6,480 bases of DNA, taken from assembly GCA_964448045.1 (NCBI GenBank), contig CAYUVF010000101.1, forward strand, positions 1 to 6,480. The letters are read 5' to 3'. The notes below the pieces were generated by a model that saw only the letters and a program-made list of their open reading frames with translations, was not told the origin of the DNA and searched no databases. How positions within the stretch are numbered: the stretch's first letter is position 1; each line of letters starts with the position of its first letter. Positions 1 through 5,549 of this stretch are shown here, piece by piece. The position numbers were made by a program, and so were the translations under genes. Source of the stretch: CAYUVF01 sp964448045. GTDB taxonomy: Bacteria; Bacteroidota; Rhodothermia; Rhodothermales; Salinibacteraceae.

Positions 1-738
1 GCGACGACGTACGGCGTGCGCGGCAGCATTGCGCGCCAGTACGACCACAGGATTCCGCTCAGCCTCAAAGACAACCACAACGAGCTGCTCTCGTACCCGA
101 ACACGTACGACCAGACGATGTGGGCCAGTGTTGAGGACGCCTTCGACATGGGCTGCGCAGGCGTCGGGGCGACGATTTACTTCGGCTCGGAGAATTCGAC
201 GCGTCAGCTCGAAGAGGTCTCGCGGGCCTTTTCGCGGGCGCATGAGCTGGGCATGTTCACTATCCTGTGGTGCTACGTCCGCAACGAGTCGTTCCGCAAG
301 AATGGCAAGAACTACGAAGCCGCGGCGGACCTGACGGGCCAGGCCAATCACATGGGCGTGACGATTGAGGCGGACATCATCAAGCAGAAGCAGCCGACGC
401 TCAACGGCGGCTACAAGGTGATGAACATGGGCGACTCGAGCTACGGCAAGCTCGATGAGCGCATCTACACCGACCTCGCGACCGACCACCCGATCGACAT
501 GACGCGCTACCAGGTGGCCAACTGTTACATGGGCCGATGCGGGCTGATCAACTCCGGCGGCGCCAGCGGCGACAACGACCTCAAGCAGGTCGTGCGTACC
601 GCGGTCATCAACAAGCGCGCCGGCGGCATGGGCCTCATCACCGGGCGCAAGTCGTTCCAGCGGCCGATGAAGGAAGGCATCAAAATTCTGAATGCGATTC
701 AGGACGTGTACCTCGACGACGCCGTCACCGTCGCCTGA
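1..738 (+). CDS. fbaB: Class I fructose-1,6-bisphosphate aldolase (archaeal/DhnA type), 5'-truncated
   Basis: This enzyme cleaves fructose-1,6-bisphosphate to dihydroxyacetone phosphate and glyceraldehyde-3-phosphate, or runs in reverse in gluconeogenesis, in the cytoplasm through a Schiff-base lysine and no metal. The reading frame is open from base 1 and ends at TGA 736-738, so 245 residues are present; E. coli FbaB has about 350, so roughly the first 100 lie outside the window. The in-frame GTG at 16 is internal and not the start. From memory it matches E. coli FbaB almost block by block: NHNELLSYPNTYDQ, VGATIYFGSE, RAHELGM, ADLTGQANH, then DIIKQK (lysine codons 382-384 and 388-390, the strand carrying the catalytic lysine), NGGYK, YQVANCYMGRCGLINSGGA, RTAVINKRAGGMGLI and IQDVYLD. 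A small insertion of about five residues follows NGGYKVMNMG. The TIM-barrel phosphate-binding glycines are kept. No other gene of its unit is visible. Confidence 0.96.
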   Translation, partial: ATTYGVRGSIARQYDHRIPLSLKDNHNELLSYPNTYDQTMWASVEDAFDMGCAGVGATIYFGSENSTRQLEEVSRAFSRAHELGMFTILWCYVRNESFRKNGKNYEAAADLTGQANHMGVTIEADIIKQKQPTLNGGYKVMNMGDSSYGKLDERIYTDLATDHPIDMTRYQVANCYMGRCGLINSGGASGDNDLKQVVRTAVINKRAGGMGLITGRKSFQRPMKEGIKILNAIQDVYLDDAVTVA

Positions 739-792
739 TTAGCTGACCTCGCCCCCACCGAACAACCGGGCTCCCGCGCTCGGCTATACCTC

Positions 793-812
793 CATGTAAA
801 TACATGTAAATA
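793..812. repeat. Perfect tandem duplication of a 10-bp AT-rich unit
   Basis: The unit CATGTAAATA occurs at 793-802 and again, without change, at 803-812, and the junction contains the palindrome TACATGTA (801-808). The block is strikingly AT-rich in GC-rich surroundings. Ten-base spacing puts the copies on the same face of the helix, which would suit a regulator binding site or a promoter up-element for the short transcript that could begin just downstream. That function is inference. Each copy also reads ATG TAA, an immediate start-stop. Confidence 0.6.
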
Positions 813-814
813 AG

Positions 815-940
815 AAGCTGCGTATGCACGAGCGGGGATATTTTCGTCTCCCCCAGACGCCCATACTCTGCGTTTGCGCCTTCGGGCGCATCGCTGCAGC
901 GCGCATCTCGCCTTTGCTGGCGGGGTGCGCGTTTTTTGTT
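815..940 (+). ncRNA. Candidate structured RNA or leader ending in an intrinsic terminator
   Basis: Several stems can be drawn by eye: an outer GTATG (822-826) with CATAC (862-866); inside it either GGGGA (834-838) with TCCCC (849-853) or CGTCT (845-849) with AGACG (855-859), which share base 849 and so exclude each other; then TGCGCC (875-880) with GGCGCA (885-890) closed by the very stable UUCG tetraloop; then the terminator hairpin. The arrangement fits a small RNA of about 120 bases, the 3' UTR of the aldolase message, or an attenuated leader for the ATPase. It matches no RNA family I can name. The 5' end is a guess. Confidence 0.33.
898..940 (+). terminator. Strong rho-independent terminator
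   Basis: The 12-base arm 901-912 pairs along its whole length with 919-930, with two G-U wobbles, around the 6-base loop TTTGCT. C900-G931 extends the stem to 13 pairs. A T tract, TTTTTTGTT (932-940), follows at once, the classic intrinsic terminator form on the + strand. The preceding C(UUCG)G hairpin at 875-890 and the 10-bp palindrome CGCTGCAGCG (892-901) add further structure. It isolates the ATPase from upstream transcription. Confidence 0.85.
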
Positions 941-1042
941 TGCGATCGCGAATCGTCACTCGGCTGAATCCTCCTTCCCCACTCGCCGTACCATCGACCG
1001 AATTCCCGTTTTTAGATTTTACGGCACCGATTATTTACCTCC

Positions 1043-2860
1043 ATGTCCGATTCATCCGCGGCCCCAGAACCATCCGCCCCGTCTACGAACGACGCCTCCT
1101 CCGAAAACCCGCCGGAGTCGACCACCGAGCTTTTGAAGCAATACACGGCTCACTACCCCGGCTGGGCGCGCGAGATGGCGCGCAAGTACTTCACCAAAAC
1201 GCTCGCGCAGTTCATCCTCCACGGCGACGTGCGCGACCTCGTACCGACCGTCACCCCCGAGGGCAATCGCACGTACGTGACCGTGCAGGACTTCCTGACG
1301 GACGACCTCTTCTCCGCGCGCGACATCACCGTACTGTACGACCGCTCCTCCGGCATCCACTTCGCCGACGACGCCTCGCAGAGGGACTTCAACCGGGCCA
1401 TTTCGGGCTACGACTCGATCTTCGGCACCGAGTATGCCCAGAAGATGCCGAAAGATCCCAGCCGCGTCTTCGCCCTGCTGGAAAACTACTTCCGCCTGCG
1501 CCTGGCCGACGGCAAGCGCATCGCCTGCATCATCGACTACGCCGAAACGATCGCGCCCATGGCCGAGGCGTCGATGTACTCATCAGAGGACCGGCAGGCG
1601 CTCGTCTATCTGCAAAAGTGGTCACGTGATCAGCTCTTGCTCGATAGCGACTTCACGCTGGCGCTCATCACCGAGAACCTGAGCGACCTCAACCAGCAGC
1701 TCGTCCAGAGCCCCCACACCGCCGAAATCTACGTCCCAATCCCCGATGAGGCGGCCCGCGATGCCTATATCCAGTGGACGCTTGCGGGACAGGAAGAGGT
1801 GTTCGAGCAGCACTCCGCCGTCGCCCCCGATCACCTCGCCGAAAATACCGCGGGCCTCAACCTCACCCAGCTCCGCACGATCCTTGCCGACGTGCTGGAG
1901 AACCGCAACACGCTCACCTACGACACCCTCTCCGACCTCAAGAAAGAGTTCATCGAGGCCGAGGCGTACGGACTGCTCGAGTTCATCGAGTCGGACCATT
2001 CGCTCGACCTCGTGGCCGGCCATACCGAAGCAAAAGATCACCTGCGCCAGGCTGTGCGCGCGCTGCAAGATGGTCGCCACGACGTCCTCCCGATGGGCTA
2101 CCTCGTGAGCGGGCCCGTCGGCTGCGGCAAGACGTTTTTGATTACCTGCTTCTCCGGCGAAATCGGCATCCCGATGGTGAAGCTCAAAAACTTCCGCTCG
2201 CAGTGGCAGGGCGTGACCGAGGGCAACCTGGAAAAGATCCTGAACCTGCTGGAAGCGATGACGCCCGTCGCTGTGATGATCGACGAGGCCGATGCCGCGC
2301 TGGGTGACCGCGACGCGCAGGGCGACTCGGGCGTGAGCCAGCGCGTCTTCGCCCAGATCGCCTCGTTCATGAGCCAGCCCAAGCATCGCGGGCGTGTCAT
2401 CTTCTTCCTCGTCACCGCCCGGCCCGACCTCATGCCGGTCGACCTCAAGCGCCAGGGCCGCGCCGAGGAGCACCTCTCCCTCTTCTACCCCGCTACCCGC
2501 GCCGACCGCGAAGAACTGCTGCAGGTGATGATGGACCGCACCGGCGTCGACCTCGACATGGACGACGTGCCCGAGGTGCTCCTGAACGGCGAACGCACCT
2601 TCAGCGGAGCCGACATGGAAGCCATCCTGACCCGCGCCGCCTTTCGCGCGGCCGGACGCGGCGAATCGACCGTCACGCCCGAAATTCTCCACGAGGCCGT
2701 CGATGACTTCATCCCGCCCACCTATCCGATGGAGGTGGAGCTGCAAACGCTCGCCTCGGTACTCGAATGCACCAGCCGCGATCTGCTGCCCGAGCCGTAC
2801 AAATCGATGGATCGTAAAGAGGTCGTGGAGCGCGTCGAAGACCTGAAACGCCGAATATAG
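1043..2860 (+). CDS. AAA-family ATPase with a degenerate N-terminal P-loop-like half
   Basis: This is a 605-residue soluble protein, with no signal peptide or membrane segment. Residues 1-30 are a low-complexity Ser/Pro/Glu tail. Residues about 40-300 look like an AAA-type domain lacking Walker A: LHGDVRDL (59-66), a Walker B-like strand IACIIDYAE (160-168) and a sensor-1-like LALITEN (206-212). Residues about 320-560 are a full AAA module: Walker A GPVGCGKT (357-364, K363), a pore-loop-like W388-Q-G390, Walker B VAVMIDEAD (409-417), RQGR (470-473) where RPGR arginine fingers sit, and the FSGADMEA helix (520-527). In the sensor-1 stretch VTARPD (457-462) the usual Asn is Ala459. There is no HExxH, so it is not FtsH. 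It is probably an oligomeric remodelling or chaperone-like ATPase with unknown substrate; Ycf46-like proteins have a comparable two-part layout. The ATG at 1043 lacks a Shine-Dalgarno sequence (TTACCTCC precedes it). It stands alone after the terminator. Confidence 0.9.
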   Translation: MSDSSAAPEPSAPSTNDASSENPPESTTELLKQYTAHYPGWAREMARKYFTKTLAQFILHGDVRDLVPTVTPEGNRTYVTVQDFLTDDLFSARDITVLYDRSSGIHFADDASQRDFNRAISGYDSIFGTEYAQKMPKDPSRVFALLENYFRLRLADGKRIACIIDYAETIAPMAEASMYSSEDRQALVYLQKWSRDQLLLDSDFTLALITENLSDLNQQLVQSPHTAEIYVPIPDEAARDAYIQWTLAGQEEVFEQHSAVAPDHLAENTAGLNLTQLRTILADVLENRNTLTYDTLSDLKKEFIEAEAYGLLEFIESDHSLDLVAGHTEAKDHLRQAVRALQDGRHDVLPMGYLVSGPVGCGKTFLITCFSGEIGIPMVKLKNFRSQWQGVTEGNLEKILNLLEAMTPVAVMIDEADAALGDRDAQGDSGVSQRVFAQIASFMSQPKHRGRVIFFLVTARPDLMPVDLKRQGRAEEHLSLFYPATRADREELLQVMMDRTGVDLDMDDVPEVLLNGERTFSGADMEAILTRAAFRAAGRGESTVTPEILHEAVDDFIPPTYPMEVELQTLASVLECTSRDLLPEPYKSMDRKEVVERVEDLKRRI

Positions 2861-3006
2861 TATTGCAAAACCAGTACAAGCTGTCATCCCAAGCTTGACG
2901 AGGCGCCCTCAGCAAAGCGAAGAAGTGCGGATCTCTTTGATCGCGTTGCTCCATCCATAGAGATCCTTCACCTTCGTTCAGGATGACAAAGTTGGGTTTT
3001 GCAATA
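2861..3006. repeat. Palindromic MITE-like intergenic repeat with 12-bp terminal inverted repeats
   Basis: TATTGCAAAACC (2861-2872) recurs as an exact inverted copy, GGTTTTGCAATA (2995-3006), 146 bases end to end. Nested inside are TGTCATCC (2882-2889) with GGATGACA (2981-2988), and GGATCTCT (2929-2936) with AGAGATCC (2959-2966), around a 22-base centre. On the minus strand the right arm reads TGTCATCCTGAACGAAGG and then GAAGGATCTC, a form I recall as a widespread dispersed repeat in bacterial genomes; the left arm is a diverged copy with about 20 extra bases. If the ends are trimmed to TTGCAAAACC, both sides are flanked by TA, as for IS630/Tc1-type insertions. It carries no gene and begins directly after the ATPase stop codon. 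RNA from it would fold into a long hairpin, which could stabilise or end the upstream transcript. Confidence 0.7.
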
Positions 3007-3037
3007 GCCTGAAACTTTCACCCATCCGCCTCCGCCG

Positions 3038-3601
3038 ATGGATTACCAATCCGCTCCGCTTCCCATCCAAGCCGAGTTCAACCCGCGGCTAACCACCTAT
3101 CTGTTCTGGTATGGCGTGATCCTGCTCATCGGGACCATCGTGGGCGTGGTGCTGCTGCCCTTCTGGTTGCTGGGCCTCGGGGCGTGGTACACGCGCCGCT
3201 ACCTCGACCACGTCGAGTGCGAACTGACCGAGCGCTACCTTCGCTTCAAGAAGGGCATCTTGTATCAGGTAGAAACGACGATCCCGCTGGACAACATCCA
3301 GGACCTGACGTTTAAAGAGGGCCCGCTCCTGCGCTACTTCGACCTCAGCGTGCTGCAGATCGAAACCGCCGGCAACAGCGGCCAGGGCGCCAAGGATATG
3401 ACGCTGATTGGCATCCGTGACGCCGCGACGTTCCGCAACCGCGTGATCGCCCAGCGCGAGCAAATCACGGGGGGTGGCGACGATTCCCCGGCGGCCCGCT
3501 CGCCATCGGACGGCCCGCTCCAGAACGAACGCATCGAACAGCTGCTCGTGGAGATCCGCGATGCCCTCCGCGCCCAAAACCGCACGGCCCAGCCCGAGTA
3601 G
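3038..3601 (+). CDS. Membrane-anchored bacterial PH-domain protein (bPH2/DUF304, YdbS/YdbT-like)
   Basis: The product has 187 residues. Residues 20-51 are strongly hydrophobic (TTYLFWYGVILL to WLLGLGAWY), long enough for two tight membrane passes or a hairpin, with TRRY just after as a positive stop. Residues about 57-140 form the bacterial PH domain: CELTERYLRFKKGILYQVETTIPL, then the hallmark NIQDLTFKEGPLLRYFDL (86-103), then LQIETAGNSG (106-115). The tail (about 145-187) has a flexible Gly/Ser/Pro stretch and a short amphipathic helix ERIEQLLVEIRDAL (164-177) that may form a coiled coil. Proteins of this family sit in the cytoplasmic membrane; their ligand is generally unknown, and YdbS/YdbT of Bacillus have been linked to antimicrobial resistance. 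The ATG at 3038 lacks a Shine-Dalgarno (CCTCCGCCG precedes). The start lies 31 bases past the palindromic repeat, so the repeat may contain or block its promoter. Confidence 0.88.
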   Translation: MDYQSAPLPIQAEFNPRLTTYLFWYGVILLIGTIVGVVLLPFWLLGLGAWYTRRYLDHVECELTERYLRFKKGILYQVETTIPLDNIQDLTFKEGPLLRYFDLSVLQIETAGNSGQGAKDMTLIGIRDAATFRNRVIAQREQITGGGDDSPAARSPSDGPLQNERIEQLLVEIRDALRAQNRTAQPE

Positions 3602-3705
3602 CCGCGCCGAAACACCGTCCCTTCCGCGATGAACTGGACTCTTTCGCAAGCGCTTCCTATGTTCAGCGCGGCCCATAACCGATTCTTGTGAAGCATCCGT
3701 CAGCC
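3602..3705. other. Short intergenic gap before the amidohydrolase pair
   Basis: These 104 bases lie between the PH-domain gene and the first amidohydrolase. I see no terminator-grade hairpin with a T tract, so read-through from the PH-domain gene is possible. The sequence TATGTTCA near 3658-3665 loosely resembles the Bacteroidota -7 element (TAnnTTTG), but no convincing upstream TTG element is spaced correctly. An in-frame GTG at 3688 is an alternative start for the next gene. Confidence 0.4.
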
Positions 3706-5508
3706 ATGAGAACACCGCTGTTAGCGCGGGCGTACCGCTCGCTTTTTGTCGTGAGTTGTGCCCTTCTTCTCGTCCTCCAAACGCCCGCAGCGGCGCAAGA
3801 CGAGGTGCCCGATGTAACGCGCACCTTCGCCATCGAAAACGCCCGCGTCGTGCAGGCCCCCGGCCAGGTTATCGAGCGCGCCACCATCATTGTGCGCGAT
3901 GGGCTGATTGCAGAGATCGGCCCCGACGTCGCGATTCCGTTCGATGCCCGGCGCATCGCCGCCGATTCGCTGACGGTTTACGCCGGCTTCATCGACGGGC
4001 TCTCCTACGCCGGCGTCGAAGAACCCAACACCGACGAGAATGGCGACGTCGAGCATCCCGGCAACCCGCCGAACGACCGCGCCGGCATCCAACCGCAGCG
4101 CATGGCGCGCGACCACCTCGACCCATCGGACAGCGACATCGAGGCGCTCCGCGAGATCGGCTTCACATCCGCGCATGTGGTGCCCGAGGGCAAGATGCTT
4201 CCAGGCGCCGGTGTCATCATTCAACTGGCCGGTGACAACGCCAGCACGATGGTCCTCCGCCCCGATGCCTCGCTCTACACCCAGTTCGAGAGCGCAGGCC
4301 GCATGTATCCCGCCACCCCGATGGCCATCATCGCCACGTGGCGCCAGCTCTACCGCGAAGCCGAACGCCGCACAAGGCTGTCCGAGCGCTATGCACAGAA
4401 CCCGCAGGGCATAGAGCGCCCACCCAGTGATCCGGTCCACAGCGCCTTCTTCCCCGTCATCGACGGCGAGAAACCCGTCTTTTTCTTCGCTGATGGCGTG
4501 CTGGAGATGCACCGCGCGCTGGCCCTGAAGAACGAACTCGGCTTCCCGATGGCGCTCGCCGGCCTCACCGAAGGATTTCGTGCCCCGGAGGCCCTCCAGA
4601 CCGCCGATGGGCCCCTCTTCCTGTCGCTGGACCTCCCCGACGAAGACGACTGGGAACCCGCCGAGCCCGATACGCTGGCCACCGATGCCGCCGCAGCCGA
4701 TACGCTCACCACGGAAGCGGATACCACCAAAGCCACCACGCCACCCGATCCGTCGAGCTATTTCGTCCGCGACTTCCGCACCCGCTCCTACGAGGACGCC
4801 GACGACGAAATCGAGAACCTGAAAGCGCGCAAGGCCATCAGCCAGCGCGACTACTTCGCAAATGCCGCCACGCTTCACGAGGCCGGCGTGCCTTTCAGCT
4901 TTGCCTCGCTGGACGTGAGCCCCCGCGACATCCGCGACCACCTGCGCACCATGATCGAACATGGGCTGCCGGAGGACGCCGCGCTTGCGGCCCTCACCAC
5001 ACGCCCCGCCGAGATGCTGGGGCTCGACCGGCAACTGGGCACGGTCGAGGAAGGTAAAATCGCCAACCTGGTCATCACCGACGGGTCGTACTTCGCCGAG
5101 AACAGCCCCATCCGCTTTGTCTTTGTCGACGGGCATCGCTTCGACGTTGAAGAAGCCGGCGCCCCACCTTCCTCGAGTGGCGATGCCAACGGCGCAGCGG
5201 AGCCGACCGGCGAGTGGGGCTACACCATCACCACGCCGCAGGGCGACTTCAGCGGAACCATCGAAATCGACGGCTCGCCCGGCGACCTCGACGGCACCAT
5301 CACGACCGACTTCAGCGACGAAGAAACGGAGCTGGAAAACCTCACGCTGGACGGCAATACGCTCACCTTCGAGTTCGACGGCGGCCAGGGTGGCCGTATT
5401 TCGGCCACGGTGACGATCACCGGCAACGAGATGGAGGGGGCGCTCAACATTCCCAACTTCGGCAGCGCCCCCATCGAAGGCACCCGCCGCTCCAGCCCGC
5501 AACGGTAA
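3706..5508 (+). CDS. Exported amidohydrolase-superfamily protein lacking metal ligands, with C-terminal beta domain
   Basis: From ATG 3706 the product has 600 residues; an in-frame GTG at 3688 would add six. I chose the ATG because it gives a compact signal peptide (MRTPLLARAYRS, a hydrophobic core, then TPAAAQ|DE, cleavage near residue 31). Residues about 40-90 are the amidohydrolase beta-sandwich entry (IENARVVQAPGQVIERATIIVRDGLIAEIG). The TIM barrel follows to about residue 440, and residues 441-475 (GLDRQLGTVEEGKIANLVITDG) close the composite domain as in imidazolonepropionase-like enzymes (COG1228). The metal-binding HxH after PGFID is replaced by FIDGLSYAG (95-103: L99, Y101), and the later His positions read FFAD and AGLTEGF, so hydrolase activity is doubtful. 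A Thr/Asp/Ala/Pro-rich linker (about 312-351) interrupts the barrel. Residues about 501-594 are an extra beta-rich domain. It likely works with the next gene, 41 bases downstream. Confidence 0.88.
   Translation: MRTPLLARAYRSLFVVSCALLLVLQTPAAAQDEVPDVTRTFAIENARVVQAPGQVIERATIIVRDGLIAEIGPDVAIPFDARRIAADSLTVYAGFIDGLSYAGVEEPNTDENGDVEHPGNPPNDRAGIQPQRMARDHLDPSDSDIEALREIGFTSAHVVPEGKMLPGAGVIIQLAGDNASTMVLRPDASLYTQFESAGRMYPATPMAIIATWRQLYREAERRTRLSERYAQNPQGIERPPSDPVHSAFFPVIDGEKPVFFFADGVLEMHRALALKNELGFPMALAGLTEGFRAPEALQTADGPLFLSLDLPDEDDWEPAEPDTLATDAAAADTLTTEADTTKATTPPDPSSYFVRDFRTRSYEDADDEIENLKARKAISQRDYFANAATLHEAGVPFSFASLDVSPRDIRDHLRTMIEHGLPEDAALAALTTRPAEMLGLDRQLGTVEEGKIANLVITDGSYFAENSPIRFVFVDGHRFDVEEAGAPPSSSGDANGAAEPTGEWGYTITTPQGDFSGTIEIDGSPGDLDGTITTDFSDEETELENLTLDGNTLTFEFDGGQGGRISATVTITGNEMEGALNIPNFGSAPIEGTRRSSPQR
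5206..5487 (+). other. C-terminal beta-rich accessory domain of the first amidohydrolase
   Basis: After the amidohydrolase fold and a Ser/Gly/Ala linker comes a stretch of alternating short strands: EWGYTITTPQGDFSGTIEI, DLDGTITTDFSDEETELENL, LDGNTLTFEFDGGQGGRISA, TVTITGNEMEGALNIPN, ending APIEGTRR. Such a pattern (a strand, then GT or GN turns, a GG pair, closing with a TR motif) recurs at the C-termini of exported hydrolases in Bacteroidota-type bacteria. It suggests a small beta-sandwich or barrel; I infer a binding or packing role, not catalysis. Confidence 0.6.
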
Positions 5509-5549
5509 CGCCCCGCCGCCCCCGACGTTTTTAGGCACTGATTTTCAGC

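Larger units (their letters stand above)
739..1042. other. 304-base intergenic region without a convincing protein gene
   Basis: This gap separates the aldolase stop from the AAA ATPase start. In order it holds: about 40 GC-rich bases with nothing recognised; an AT-rich tandem repeat (793-812); a foldable stretch (about 815-890); an intrinsic terminator (898-940); and about 100 bases leading to the ATPase, including a T-rich block GTTTTTAGATTTTA at 1008-1021 that probably lies in or near its promoter. No tRNA, rRNA or recognised riboswitch was found. The terminator sits about 160 bases past the aldolase stop, which means either a long aldolase 3' UTR or a separate short transcript. Confidence 0.7.

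Noticed and set aside
824..967. Possible 47-residue small protein (starts MHERGYFRLPQ) in the first intergenic region
   Set aside because: It spans the UUCG hairpin and the whole terminator including its T tract, with no ribosome-binding signal and no recognisable features.
739..1042. Known riboswitch, tRNA, SRP RNA, 6S RNA or tmRNA in the first gap
   Set aside because: None of the conserved cores I could recall for these RNAs is visible; only generic stems and a terminator are.
874..1629. Plus-strand open frame of about 251 codons overlapping the ATPase start
   Set aside because: It runs through the terminator and then in another frame of the ATPase; the product is Arg/Pro/His-rich, typical of a frame shadow.
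1043..2860. FtsH-type membrane protease
   Set aside because: The ATPase has no HExxH zinc site and no membrane segment; only the AAA module is similar.
1622..2887. Minus-strand open frame of about 421 codons opposite the AAA ATPase
   Set aside because: The + strand frame has clear Walker A, Walker B and GAD motifs, while the antisense product shows only His/Val/Gly-rich composition and no domain.
3721..5538. Long open frame on the minus strand, about 605 codons, opposite the first amidohydrolase
   Set aside because: It mirrors the + strand gene almost end to end; the product is low-complexity Gly/Arg/Val/Ala with no recognisable domain. It is a shadow caused by the GC-rich third codon positions of the true gene.
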